Counted from the stretch's first letter, positions 1 through 8,802 are shown. The stretch: DNA of 64,000 nucleotides from JAEUNX01 sp034004685 (GCA_034004685.1 JAVEWG010000011.1:1-64000); one strand, 5' to 3'. Notes: a model not told the origin generated them from the letters alone. Numbers and translations: made by a program.

Positions 1-109
1 TTAGGGCGTCTACCAGCTTTTCCAGCGGTTCCCGAAAGGAATCCTCGCCGAAATCCGTCAGACCCGTCTGTGCGCGGGCTTGCTCCAACAAATTTGAAGT
101 TTGAATCAT
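1..109 (-). CDS. N-terminus of a probable sulfotransferase (cut by window edge)
   Basis: An open frame starts at an ATG at 109 and runs off the window edge after 36 codons. It has a good ribosome binding site (GGAGGAAG, 110-121 region). It begins MIQTSNLLEQARAQTG and continues with a DFGEDSFREPLEKL stretch, which resembles the start of PF13469-type sulfotransferases that use PAPS as sulfate donor. It lies 65 bases downstream of cysNC on the same strand, so cysD, cysNC and this gene could be one transcript in which PAPS is made and then used to sulfate an acceptor. The PAPS-binding loop lies outside the window, so the family call rests on the N-terminal pattern and context only. Confidence 0.6.
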   Translation of the reverse strand, partial: MIQTSNLLEQARAQTGLTDFGEDSFREPLEKLVDAL

Positions 110-174
110 GTCGCTTCCTCCTTCTAACGTCCAACTACCGAAGCCGATGGAAATTTTCTATCTCGATCGCCGAA

Positions 175-2085
175 CTAGGCTTTTTCGATCATTCCAGTTT
201 CGATCAGTTTACGGATGATGAGATTGGCCGCCTGCTCCGGATCGAGGTTCGTGGTATCGATGCGGATCTCCGGATTTTCCGGCGGCTCGTAAGGAGAGTC
301 GATGCCGGTAAAGTTCTTCAGTTCACCACGTCGGGCCTTTTTGTAGAGGCCCTTGGGGTCCCGGTCTTCAGCAATGGCCAAGGGCGTATCCACGTGGATT
401 TCGAAGAACTCCCCCGCCGGGACCATGGTGCGCGCCATGCGCCGTTCTGCGCGGAAGGGCGAGATGAAGGCGGTGATGACGATCAGTCCCGCATCCACCA
501 TCAGTTTGGCCACCTCGGCGATCCGGCGGATGTTCTCCACCCGATCCGCGTCCGTGAAGCCCAGATCCTTGTTGAGGCCGTGGCGCACGTTGTCGCCATC
601 GAGAATATAGGTATGGTTGCCGGCGGCGTGGAGCTTCTGTTCCAGCGCATTGGCAATGGTGGATTTCCCCGAGCCGGATAGGCCGGTGAGCCACAGGATG
701 CCCGCCTTCTGCTTTTTTGCCGCCGCCCGGGTGCCCTTGTCGATGTCGATGGCCTGCATGTGGATATTGCTGGCGCGACGCAGGGCAAAGTCGATCAGGC
801 CGGCGGCCACCGTGTTGTTGGTCAGCCGGTCGATCAGGATGAAGCCGCCGGTATCTGCGTTTTCCTTGTAGGGATCGAAGGCGATCTGCTGGTCCAGGGC
901 GATGTTGCAGACCCCGATTTCGTTGAGTTCCAGCTTCTTGGCGGCGGTCTGCTCCAGAGTGTTGACGTTGACCTTGTATTTGAGGTCGCTGATCTCGGCG
1001 TTGACCGTGCGTGCGCCGATCTTGAGCAGATAGCGGCGCCCCGGCAGCATGGGGTCGTCGGACATCCAGACGATGCGGGTCTCGAACTGGTCGGCGACGC
1101 CGGCGGGGGCGTCGGTGCGGGAGATCACGTCACCGCGGGAAATATCGATTTCATCGGTGAGGGTCAGGGTGACCGCCTGATTGGCGATGGCGTGGTCGAT
1201 ATCCCCGTCGGCGGTGACGATGCGGGCTACCTGGCTTTCCCGCCCCGAGGGCTGCACGCGGATGCGATCCCCCGCCTTGATGGTGCCGCTGGCAATGGTG
1301 CCGGCAAAGCCCCGAAAATCCAGATTCGGTCGATTGACCCATTGCACCGGCAGGCGGAAGGGTTGCTTTTGCAGGCGGTTCTCGTCCACCTCCACGGTTT
1401 CCAGGTAGCCCATCAGGGTCGTGCCCCGGTACCAGGGCATCTGCTCGCTCTGGGTCAGGATGTTGTCGCCCCTCAGGGCTGACATGGGAATAAAAGAAAT
1501 CTCTCCCAGATCGAGCTGCCTGGCGAAGGCGGTATAGTCCTCTATGATCTGGCGGTAGGTTTGCTCCGAATAGTCCACCAGATCCATCTTGTTGATGGCC
1601 ACCAGCACATGACGGATCCCGATCAGGGATACCAGATAGCTGTGGCGCCGGGTCTGGGTGAGGATGCCCTTGCGGGCGTCCACCATCAGCACCGCCACAT
1701 CGGCGGTGGACGCGCCGGTGACCATATTGCGGGTGTACTGCTCGTGCCCCGGGGTGTCGGCCACGATGAACTTGCGCCGGTCGGTGGAGAAAAAGCGGTA
1801 GGCCACATCGATGGTGATGCCCTGTTCCCGCTCCGCGCTGAGTCCATCCACCAGCAGGGCGAAGTCCAGATCGTCGCCCTGGGTGCCCATCTTCTTGGAG
1901 TCGGCGGCCAGTGCCGTCAACTGATCTTCGAAGAGCATCTTGGATTCGTAGAGCAGGCGGCCGATCAGGGTGCTCTTGCCGTCGTCCACGCTGCCGCAGG
2001 TAATGAAGCGCAGCAGGCCTTTGACTTCGTGGGACGCCAGATATTTTTCGATGTCCTCGGCAATGAGGTCGGAAACGTGTGCCAT
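175..2085 (-). CDS. cysNC: Bifunctional sulfate adenylyltransferase subunit 1 / adenylylsulfate kinase
   Basis: This 636-residue fusion makes APS from sulfate and ATP (the GTPase half, with CysD) and then phosphorylates APS to PAPS. The N-terminal part is an EF-Tu-like GTPase with GSVDDGKST at 31-39, DTPGHEQ at 110-116 and NKMD at 165-168, followed by beta-barrel domains to about residue 440. The C-terminal APS kinase has its P-loop GLSGSGKST at 468-476 and a KNFTGIDSPYE stretch near 590-600. The start codon overlaps the cysD stop by one base (TGATG), so the two are translationally coupled. The kinase half supplies PAPS both for assimilation and for sulfotransferases such as the gene just downstream. 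No truncation is seen. Confidence 0.95.
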   Translation of the reverse strand: MAHVSDLIAEDIEKYLASHEVKGLLRFITCGSVDDGKSTLIGRLLYESKMLFEDQLTALAADSKKMGTQGDDLDFALLVDGLSAEREQGITIDVAYRFFSTDRRKFIVADTPGHEQYTRNMVTGASTADVAVLMVDARKGILTQTRRHSYLVSLIGIRHVLVAINKMDLVDYSEQTYRQIIEDYTAFARQLDLGEISFIPMSALRGDNILTQSEQMPWYRGTTLMGYLETVEVDENRLQKQPFRLPVQWVNRPNLDFRGFAGTIASGTIKAGDRIRVQPSGRESQVARIVTADGDIDHAIANQAVTLTLTDEIDISRGDVISRTDAPAGVADQFETRIVWMSDDPMLPGRRYLLKIGARTVNAEISDLKYKVNVNTLEQTAAKKLELNEIGVCNIALDQQIAFDPYKENADTGGFILIDRLTNNTVAAGLIDFALRRASNIHMQAIDIDKGTRAAAKKQKAGILWLTGLSGSGKSTIANALEQKLHAAGNHTYILDGDNVRHGLNKDLGFTDADRVENIRRIAEVAKLMVDAGLIVITAFISPFRAERRMARTMVPAGEFFEIHVDTPLAIAEDRDPKGLYKKARRGELKNFTGIDSPYEPPENPEIRIDTTNLDPEQAANLIIRKLIETGMIEKA

Positions 2086-2984
2086 CAGAAGTACCCCTCC
2101 TGCTTTTTCTTTTCCATCGATCCTGCGGAATCGTGATCAATGACCCGTCCTTGGCGCTCCGAGGTGTTGGTCAGCAGCATTTCCTGGATGATGGCGGGCA
2201 GGGTGTCGGCGTCGGACTCAACCGCTCCGGTCAGGGGGTAACAGCCCAGGGTGCGGAACCGTACCTTACGCATCATCGGTACTTCCCCTTCCCGCAGGGG
2301 CATCCGGTCGTCATCGACCATGATCAGCGATCCGTCCCGTTCGACCACCGGTCGCTCCTTGGCGTAATAAAGGGGCACGATGGGGATGTTCTGCAAATGG
2401 ATGTATTGCCAGATGTCCAGCTCGGTCCAGTTGGAGATCGGGAAGACACGGATGCTCTCGCCCTTGTGCTTGCGCGCGTTATAGAGGCGCCAGAGTTCGG
2501 GGCGCTGGTTCTTGGGATCCCAGCGATGCTGGGTCGAGCGGAAGGAAAAAATGCGTTCCTTGGCCCGGGACTTTTCCTCGTCCCGGCGGGCACCGCCAAA
2601 GGCCGCATCGAACCCGTATCTATCCAGGGCCTGCTTCAAGCCCTCGGTCTTCATGATGTCGGTGTGGATGGCAGAGCCGTGGGTGAAGGGATTTATCCCC
2701 ATTTCCAGGCCCTGGGGATTGACGTGCACCAGCAGATCCAGCCCCAGCTTCTTGGCCATGACATCACGAAACTCGATCATCTCCCGGAATTTCCAGGTGG
2801 TATCCACGTGGAGTAGGGGAAAAGGGGGCTTGGCCGGGTAAAAAGCCTTCATCGCCAAGTGCAGCATGACGCTGCTGTCCTTGCCGATGGAGTAGAGCAT
2901 CACCGGATTTTCCGCTTCGGCCACCACCTCCCGCATGATGTGGATGCTTTCTGCTTCCAGTCGCTGCAAATGGGTGAGTGTCAT
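2085..2984 (-). CDS. cysD: Sulfate adenylyltransferase subunit 2
   Basis: This 299-residue ATP-sulfurylase catalytic subunit forms APS together with the CysN GTPase. It has the PP-loop-like SIGKDSSVM motif near residue 33, a LLHVDTTWKF segment and a GGARRDEEKSRAKERIFSFR stretch typical of CysD. I place the start at the ATG at 2984 because it has an AGGAGA ribosome binding site 8-13 bases upstream and the protein then has normal CysD length. The frame stays open for another 335 codons upstream, through an IS630-like transposase, so a longer fusion product cannot be excluded from sequence alone. It is coupled to cysNC by a one-base overlap. Confidence 0.94.
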   Translation of the reverse strand: MTLTHLQRLEAESIHIMREVVAEAENPVMLYSIGKDSSVMLHLAMKAFYPAKPPFPLLHVDTTWKFREMIEFRDVMAKKLGLDLLVHVNPQGLEMGINPFTHGSAIHTDIMKTEGLKQALDRYGFDAAFGGARRDEEKSRAKERIFSFRSTQHRWDPKNQRPELWRLYNARKHKGESIRVFPISNWTELDIWQYIHLQNIPIVPLYYAKERPVVERDGSLIMVDDDRMPLREGEVPMMRKVRFRTLGCYPLTGAVESDADTLPAIIQEMLLTNTSERQGRVIDHDSAGSMEKKKQEGYF

Positions 2985-3989
2985 GCTACGCACATCTCCT
3001 GATCGGTTTTTTCCAGAATACTTTGGGCTGGCTGGCCGATAATCAGCAATCAAATGTTTAATTTGTTGGGAAAAAATATCCGTTCCCGCCTCCGCTGCCG
3101 CGCAGGCCGAGGGCTTTGGCGCCTTGGGTAGGGGCGGGGGGCGCCGCTCCAAGGCAAAGGCAGCGGCGCTGCCCGGGGCGGCGGAAGGGTCTGGAAGATG
3201 AAAGGCGAGCAGCCGGTCGCTATGCTCGCCGAGCCAGCCGGAGAAGGCTGCGGCCCGTTGCCAGTGCATCCCGTCCAGTATGACGAAGGTTTTGCGCCCG
3301 GATTCCTGCAGCAGTCGCTTGAAGAATTCGATCAGCACTGGCGCCCGCAAGGTGCCCTCGTAGGCGAGCCAGAGTAGTTTGCCCCGGCTGGTGGCGGCGC
3401 GAACCAGGTTCATCTGGCGCGGCTGAGCCGCGTCGTCCCAGCGTACCCGGGTTTCGTCGATCCAGAACACTTCGCCCTTCTCCCGTCGCGCCCGGGCCAG
3501 CAAGGAAGGGTACACCGTGGCGCCCCAGCGTTGCAGGAGCTCTGGTCCGGCGGCGATACGCTCGTGGGGCTTGGGTGCGGACAAGCCCCAGCGCTGCAGG
3601 TAATGGGTCACGGTGCGCGGGGGCAGGCGGATGCCGAAGCGTTGCTCGATCAGGGCCGCCACCGCGGGGATCTGCCACAGGGCATGGGGAAGGCCAACCC
3701 TGTCCGGGTGGTGGTCGGCGACCAGGTCAAACAACACTTCTTCCTGGGTGGCTGAGATCAGTCGCCCATCCCCGCTGGCGCGACCCCGGGCGCGTGTCTG
3801 CACGGCACTCCACCCGCCGGAGAGGAAAGCTTTGTAGGCACTGATGATGGTGGGTACGCTCAGGCCGGTCAGGGCCGTTGCCTCTGCCAGGCGGACCCCC
3901 GCCAGCCGCAAGCGTACGGCGTGTTCCCTGCGCCGGTTGATCTCTTCGATTGGCAGGGTGCGGGTGTCTTGAGTTGTTTTGGGGCGCAT
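2985..3989 (-). CDS. IS630-family transposase-like protein, degenerate, reading in frame into cysD
   Basis: The frame starts at an ATG at 3989 and encodes about 335 residues before the cysD start, with no stop between them. Residues about 15-140 form HTH and winged-helix segments (RREHAVRLRLAGV; PPRTVTHYLQRWGLS). The DDE part keeps the first acid region FWIDETRVRWDD near residue 192 and the second, VILDGMHW, near 250. The usual proline- and asparagine-rich NP(I/V)ERLW stretch with the third catalytic acid is missing and is replaced by an alanine/proline-rich tail. The last 30 codons before cysD are AT-rich and look like a leader rather than protein-coding sequence. It is either a dying insertion sequence or a domesticated DNA-binding protein. 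I found no flanking direct repeat or clear terminal inverted repeat. Confidence 0.6.
3051..3065. promoter_or_regulatory. AT-rich inverted repeat upstream of cysD
   Basis: The arms CAAAT and ATTTG are separated by five bases in an AT-rich patch about 70 bases upstream of the cysD start. It may be an operator or part of the cysD promoter. There is no direct evidence of binding. Confidence 0.25.
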
Positions 3990-4001
3990 TGTTAAATCTT
4001 T

Positions 4002-4013
4002 AATTGCTCAATT
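4002..4013. promoter_or_regulatory. Perfect 12-base palindrome in the IS630-like/cysQ divergent region
   Basis: AATTGCTCAATT is a perfect inverted repeat (AATTG, CT, CAATT). It sits 13 bases upstream of the IS630-like start codon and about 70 bases upstream of cysQ, in the only AT-rich stretch between the two divergent genes. It is a candidate operator or promoter element. The role is inferred from position only. Confidence 0.25.
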
Positions 4014-4080
4014 GTTGATCTGTGCCCGAGTATAGGGTAGGAGGTTGATAAATGGGATATCAAACCCGAGAGCAGCCCCC

Positions 4081-4848
4081 ATGAGCCACAACCAAGATTC
4101 CCTGCTTGACCAAGTGATCGCTGCCGCACGTGCCGCCGGCCAGTCCATTCTTGATATTTACGCGACCGACTTCGAGGTCCATGGCAAGGCCGACGCCTCT
4201 CCGGTCACCGTTGCCGACGAGCAGGCTGAAGCGCTGATCCTGGCTGCCTTGGCACGGATCAGCCCCGATATTCCCGTAGTTTCGGAAGAGGCTGCGGCAG
4301 CTGGGCACATTCCGGACGTGGGGAGCCGGTTCTGGCTGGTGGACCCCTTGGATGGCACCAAGGAGTTCATCAGCCGCAACGGTGAATTCACCGTGAACAT
4401 CGCCCTGATCGAGAACAGCCGGCCGGTGCTGGGGGTGGTGTTGGCACCGGCCTTGCAACGGCTCTTCGCCGGCGGGCTGGGTTTAGGTGCCTTCGTGGAG
4501 GATGCTGGCGGGCGGCGCGCCATTCGCACCCGGGCGGTACCGGAAGCGGGGCTGACCGTCGTGGCCAGCCGGTCCCATGGCGACGCGGCGGCGCTGGACG
4601 CTTTTCTCGCAGGGCGCAAGGTGGCTTCCCTCACCAATGCGGGCTCATCCCTAAAGCTTTGTCTGATCGCGGCCGGCGAAGCTGACCTCTACCCACGTCT
4701 GGGCCGAACCATGGAATGGGATGTCGCCGCCGGTCACGCGGTGCTAGCCGCAGCTGGCGGCCGCGTCGCCACGCTGGATGGTGCCGATCTACTGTATGGC
4801 AAGGCAGGGCTCGATAACCCCCATTTCGTCGCCTCCGGATGGGCTTGA
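4081..4848 (+). CDS. cysQ: 3'(2'),5'-bisphosphate nucleotidase
   Basis: This 255-residue member of the inositol monophosphatase superfamily dephosphorylates PAP, the by-product of PAPS use, to AMP. Metal-binding motifs are visible: VSEE at 67-70, VDPLDGTKEF at 87-96 and MEWDVAAGHAVL near 213-224. I chose the ATG at 4081 (MSHNQDSLL); an in-frame ATG at 4045 would add 12 unlikely residues. The gene is divergent from the cysD block and completes the PAPS cycle of synthesis, use and PAP removal. Confidence 0.92.
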   Translation: MSHNQDSLLDQVIAAARAAGQSILDIYATDFEVHGKADASPVTVADEQAEALILAALARISPDIPVVSEEAAAAGHIPDVGSRFWLVDPLDGTKEFISRNGEFTVNIALIENSRPVLGVVLAPALQRLFAGGLGLGAFVEDAGGRRAIRTRAVPEAGLTVVASRSHGDAAALDAFLAGRKVASLTNAGSSLKLCLIAAGEADLYPRLGRTMEWDVAAGHAVLAAAGGRVATLDGADLLYGKAGLDNPHFVASGWA

Positions 4849-4927
4849 TCCCCAGCGCGATGACGGATTACTGCAGCATGGATGGCGAGCAGGTGCGTTT
4901 GAAATTACAAGGAGGAGGAAGACAAGA

Positions 4928-5332
4928 ATGGCGAAAAAAATAGCAGCAGGGTGTCCTTCCACGGTTACCAAGCTATCGGTGATGGTGGCGCTGGCGTTGG
5001 CCGGGGCGACGTCGGCCCACGCGATCAGCATTGATGCGGGCAACTCTGACATTGAGATGCGCTGGGACAATTCGGTTCGCTACAACGCGGGCTGGCGGAT
5101 GGAGGATCCCAATTCGCATTTTGCCAAGACAGCGGGCCATGACGAAACCGAAGCCCGCTTCAAGCAAGGTGACCTGGTCACCAACCGCCTGGATCTTCTG
5201 ACTGAATTCGACTTTGTCTATCGCGGCAGCTATGGCTTCCGGGTGAGCGCGGCGGCCTGGTCCGAATTTGCCTACGACGACAAATCCAAGACCAAACCGT
5301 CAGGGTATGACCGGGCAGACATCGGGGTATAA
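4928..5332 (+). pseudogene. Truncated DUF1302-type outer-membrane protein
   Basis: The frame starts with a strong ribosome binding site (GGAGGAGGA at 4911-4919) and encodes 134 residues: a signal peptide to about residue 34 (cleavage after SAHA), then a beta-barrel start with DNSVRYNAGWR, QGDLVTNRLDLLTEFDF and FRVSAAAWSEFAY. This matches the N-terminus of DUF1302 (PF06980) proteins, which are normally about 550-600 residues. It stops at 5332, and nothing resembling the missing barrel follows before the tRNA at 5610. It is probably a deletion remnant. DUF1302 genes usually travel with a DUF1329 gene, which is absent here. Confidence 0.65.
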
Positions 5333-5431
5333 AGTGCCTCCTTTTCCTGCTAACTTTTTTACGCCCGACTCCATGGCCGGCATGGGCTTGCGCTGATCTG
5401 CGGTTGCTCACGCTTTGAGATGATGGGCAAA

Positions 5432-5470
5432 AAACAAGGGCCAGACTCATGGAGTCGGCCCTTGTTTCTG
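5432..5470 (+). terminator. Strong intrinsic terminator hairpin
   Basis: The outer arms AAACAAGGGCC (5432-5442) and GGCCCTTGTTT (5457-5467) pair fully, with an inner GACTC/GAGTC stem, an ATG loop and one bulged A. There is an A-run before it and T-rich sequence after it. It lies about 100 bases past the truncated DUF1302 gene and was probably that gene's original terminator. Confidence 0.75.
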
Positions 5471-5571
5471 TTTACACATCGCGAAGGCGTTTCTTTGCCG
5501 CTGCGGCCCGCGACAGCGGCTTATGCAAAGAGACAGGAATCAAAGTTCCCGATCCCGTTGGTTTTGGACGC

Positions 5572-5603
5572 AAAAATGCCACCCCGGAGGATGGCATTTT
5601 TTT
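5572..5603. terminator. Terminator of tRNA-Asn, probably bidirectional
   Basis: AAAAATGCCA and TGGCATTTTT arms flank a GC-rich loop. The hairpin begins 7 bases past the 3' end of tRNA-Asn on the minus strand, and it has T-runs on both strands. Confidence 0.65.
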
Positions 5604-5609
5604 GAATCT

Positions 5610-5685
5610 TGGCTCCCCGACCTGGGCTCGAACCAGGGACCTACGGATTAACAGTCCGGCGCTCTACCGACTGAGCTATCGGGGA
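5610..5685 (-). tRNA. tRNA-Asn (anticodon GTT)
   Basis: The 76-base cloverleaf includes an encoded CCA (5610-5612). The acceptor arms TCCCCGA and TCGGGGA pair fully, the D-arm is GCTC/GAGC, the anticodon loop is CTGTTAA (GTT) and the T-loop is TTCGAGC. The outermost anticodon-stem pair is a C-T mismatch. It has its own promoter at 5701-5729 and a terminator just downstream. Confidence 0.95.
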
Positions 5686-5700
5686 ATCGGTAAGCCGCTG

Positions 5701-5729
5701 ATTATAGGAACTAGGTGTTCCCGCGTCAA
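5701..5729 (-). promoter_or_regulatory. Sigma-70 promoter of tRNA-Asn
   Basis: On the minus strand, TTGACG (5729-5724) and a perfect TATAAT (5706-5701) are separated by 17 bases. The -10 box ends 15 bases before the tRNA 5' end, which suits a short processed leader. Confidence 0.85.
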
Positions 5730-5810
5730 TACTGATCTATCAGGTCGAGATCAGTGGCGGGCCAGATGGTGGACAGGCGTCCCCTTCCCCCGGGACAATG
5801 CGACGGAACC

Positions 5811-7489
5811 ATGCCCACTCTTGATCCCTCGCTCATTTATCAGCGCACTGCTCAAGGGGAGTAGCTCGCCCGTACCCCTCGGCAGATATCTTCCTATGCT
5901 GCCCGGGCCACTTTGCTTTTGGTGGATGGGCAGATCCCCGTGGGTGAGCTGGTCCGCCGCTTTGGTGAGACCTTGCCGGTAGAGGATGCCCTGCGAGGTC
6001 TAGAGGAAGATGGCTTGGTGGAGAAGGTGCTGCCTTCGGTGGTCGCCGAGCCCGTGGCCGAGTTTCTTGGTGCACCCGGCGCACCGGGACTGGTGCCTGA
6101 AGCGGCCCTGGATCCACTGTGGGATGGTGCCGCCCTGGAATTGGAGCCGGAGGTCGCATTCAAGAATGCCCCGGAGATTGATGCAGCGGCCTTGGCCGAT
6201 CCATCGGACATCTGGCTGGGGGGCGCACCTCTGCCGGCGCCTGATGCGGAGCCGGAAGAGGATGAGGCACGAGGGCCCGGGCGGATCGGGCGCAAGGGAG
6301 TGGTGGGCGGCATTGCGCTGGTCGTCCTAGTGCTTGTGCTGGGTGGGGGGCAGGCCTGGTTGGCGGGGCTCAAGCCCAAGACGGAGGCTCGGGCTAGCCA
6401 GATGTTGGGTGTGACGGTGGAGGTCGGATCGGTGGGGCCAGGCTGGAGCCGCGGCCCGGTCTTGCTGGCGCGGGAGATGGTGATCCGCGCGCCCCATGCC
6501 CTGCGGTTGGAGGAAGTGTTCATCACCCCGCATGTAGGCCAAGGTCATGCCCAGTCCTCGTCCTCGTTCTCCGTCAGTTTGGGGGGGGGCGCTTGCGCCC
6601 TTCCGAGATCGCGGCTTTGCTGGGCCTGTTCGCCGGGGCCGGGGACCTGGCCGGGGTGGAGATCACTCATCTCGGCCTGCTCCTCGGGGGCAGTGTGATG
6701 GAGGGGCTTTCCGGCACGATGGCTCGGGATGATCAGGGGCGCGGGGAGTTGATACTGCGGGATGCCACGGGTCGCTATGCCCTGACGGCGCACCAGGGGG
6801 CAGGAGGTCTGATGGTGCGGATTTCGGCGTCGCCAGGCGCGCTGCCTTTGCTTGGCGGCGTGGAGGTAGGCCCCATGGAGCTGACGGGCTTTCTTGGGGA
6901 TGATGGCTTCAAGGGCGGCCAGTGGAGCTTGATTGCCCTCGGTGGGCGTTTGGAGGGCAGCCTGGTGCTGGGGTGGTCAAATCCTGTCGTTCTCACCGGA
7001 GCCTTGACGATGACCAGCTTGGATGCCGGGCAAGTGCTGCGGGTGCGACACCCGAAGGCCAGGGCGGAAGGTGCGGTTGCGGGTACTCTGCGGATATCTG
7101 CCCAGGCGGAAAGCTGGGATGCGCTGGCAGCCCATCTCACGCTGGAGGGGCCCATCCAGCTGGAGCGCGGGGCCTTCAAGGGGATGGATCTGGGGCTGGC
7201 GGTACGAGAAAGGGGCGCCGGGCCGATTTCCGGCGGTGAAACCCGTTTTGAGGCGTTACGGGGACGGGTGCGCGTCGATCCTCAGGGTGGCAGTTTTGTG
7301 GTGGAGCGGCTCGAGGCGGGCGCTCTGAGCGCGAGCGGGCGGCTCATTACGAATGCTGTCGAAGAACTCTCCGGGAGTTGGCTCGCCACGGTCCGGGTGC
7401 CGGGGCGGGCCGCCCTGTCTTACCCCATGAGTGTGACCGGTAGCGTGGTGGCCCCCCAGTTGCACATGGGCGGGGCGGCCGGGGGGTAA
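5811..7489 (+). pseudogene. AsmA-like inner-membrane protein gene broken by a stop and a frameshift
   Basis: The frame opens at the ATG at 5811 (MPTLDPSLIYQRTAQGE) and meets an in-frame TAG at 5862. The same frame then continues with LARTPRQISSYAAR and LLLVDGQIPVGELVRRFG, as expected of the family, so GAG probably became TAG. The N-terminal domain is followed by an acidic linker and one membrane segment (GIALVVLVLVLGGGQAWL, around 6310-6365). The frame changes between about 6540 and 6592, most likely at a run of nine Gs (6581-6589), and coding resumes as LRPSEIAALLG to 7489. This C-terminal part is a beta-rich AsmA-like periplasmic domain. Two independent lesions argue for a real pseudogene, although the G-run alone could be a sequencing error. 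Confidence 0.65.
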
Positions 7490-7514
7490 TGGGGCTCCCC
7501 CGTCACGGCCCGAC

Positions 7515-7545
7515 AAAAAAGCGTGCCTCGGCGCGCCTTTTTGCT
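7515..7545. terminator. Bidirectional terminator between the AsmA-like gene and tyrB
   Basis: GCGTGC and GCGCGC arms pair (one G-T) around a four-base loop, flanked by AAAAAA and TTTTT. It lies between two convergent genes and can serve both. Confidence 0.6.
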
Positions 7546-7559
7546 CTCGGTGAGCGGTT

Positions 7560-8768
7560 TCAGCCTTTGACTACCTGGGAGATGGCTTTGGCTACCGACC
7601 CCAGGTTGCGGGTGTTGAGCGCGGCCAGGCAGATCCGGCCGGTGCTCACCGCATAGATGCCGAAATCCTTCCGCAGAACCTCCACCTGGTCGGTGGACAG
7701 GCCGGTGTAGGAGAACATGCCCCGTTGGCGAGCCACGAAGGAGAAGTCCTGGGCTACGCCCTCGGCCCGGAGCGCGTCCACCAGGCCGTTACGCATGGCG
7801 CGGATGCGGTCCCGCATGCCGGCCAGTTCGTCTTCCCACATCTGGCGCAGTTCGGGGGAGGTGAGCACCGCCGCCACCACAGCGCCGCCATGGGTAGGGG
7901 GGTTGGAGTAGTTGGTGCGGATCACCCGTTTGACCTGGGACAGCACCCGGGCTGCTTCGTCCTTGCTGGCGGTGACCAGGGACAGGGCACCGACCCGTTC
8001 GCCGTAGAGGGAGAAACTCTTGGAAAAGGAGCTGGACACCAGGAACTGCAGGCCGGAGGCGGAGAAGGCCCGCACCGCCACGGCGTCGGCGTCGATGCCA
8101 TCGGCGAAACCCTGGTAGGCCATGTCCAGGAAGGGCACCAGGCCCCGCTCCCGACAGACCGCCACCACTTCGTCCCACTGGGTGTCGGACAGGTCGGCGC
8201 CGGTGGGGTTGTGGCAGCAGGCGTGGAGCACGATCACCGAGCCCGCCGGCAGGCTGGACAGCTTTGCCGTCATGGCGGCGAAATCCACGCCCCGGGTGGT
8301 GGGCTCATAGTAGGGGTAGGTGTCCACCGGGAAGCCGGCAGCCTCGAACAGGGCGCGGTGGTTTTCCCAGCTGGGGTCGGAGATATACACCGTGGCGCCA
8401 GGCAGCAGGCGCTTGAGGTAATCGGCACCCACCTTGAGGGCGCCGGTGCCCCCCAGGGCCTGGATGGTGACCACCTGGCCGTTGGCCAGCAGGGGGGAGT
8501 CCTTGCCCAGGAGCAGGTTCTGCACCGCATTGTTGTAGGCGGGGGCGCCTTCGATGGGCTGATAGCCCCGGGGGGGCATGGTTTCCAGGCGGGCTTTTTC
8601 GGCAGCGCGAACGGCCGCCAGCAGGGGGATCTTGCCGTTGTCATCGTAATAGACGCCCACACCCAGGTTCACCTTGTCGGTGCGGGTGTCGGCATTGAAG
8701 GCTTCGTTCAGGCCGAGGATTGGGTCCCGGGGCGCCATTTCGACGTTGGCGAAGATCGAGGCGGACAT
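7560..8768 (-). CDS. tyrB: Aromatic-amino-acid / aspartate aminotransferase
   Basis: This 402-residue class I PLP aminotransferase moves amino groups between aromatic amino acids or aspartate and 2-oxoglutarate. The PLP-binding lysine is K250 in SSSFSKSFSLYGERVG. The cofactor-contact motifs HACCHNPTG (around 182-190) and LDMAYQGF (around 214-221) are present. I start at the ATG at 8768 (MSASIFANVEM) because GGAG sits 7 bases upstream; an ATG 14 codons earlier lacks support. It is divergent from uvrB. Sequence alone does not separate TyrB from AspC specificity. Confidence 0.88.
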   Translation of the reverse strand: MSASIFANVEMAPRDPILGLNEAFNADTRTDKVNLGVGVYYDDNGKIPLLAAVRAAEKARLETMPPRGYQPIEGAPAYNNAVQNLLLGKDSPLLANGQVVTIQALGGTGALKVGADYLKRLLPGATVYISDPSWENHRALFEAAGFPVDTYPYYEPTTRGVDFAAMTAKLSSLPAGSVIVLHACCHNPTGADLSDTQWDEVVAVCRERGLVPFLDMAYQGFADGIDADAVAVRAFSASGLQFLVSSSFSKSFSLYGERVGALSLVTASKDEAARVLSQVKRVIRTNYSNPPTHGGAVVAAVLTSPELRQMWEDELAGMRDRIRAMRNGLVDALRAEGVAQDFSFVARQRGMFSYTGLSTDQVEVLRKDFGIYAVSTGRICLAALNTRNLGSVAKAISQVVKG

Positions 8769-8802
8769 AGCTACTCCAGTTTTCAGGTAACGCAAGATCC
8801 AT

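Noticed and set aside
2085..3989. Annotating the whole 634-residue frame as a single CysD protein
   Set aside because: CysD has a normal length and a strong ribosome binding site at 2984. The upstream part is transposase-like, so it is kept as a separate feature with the fusion noted.
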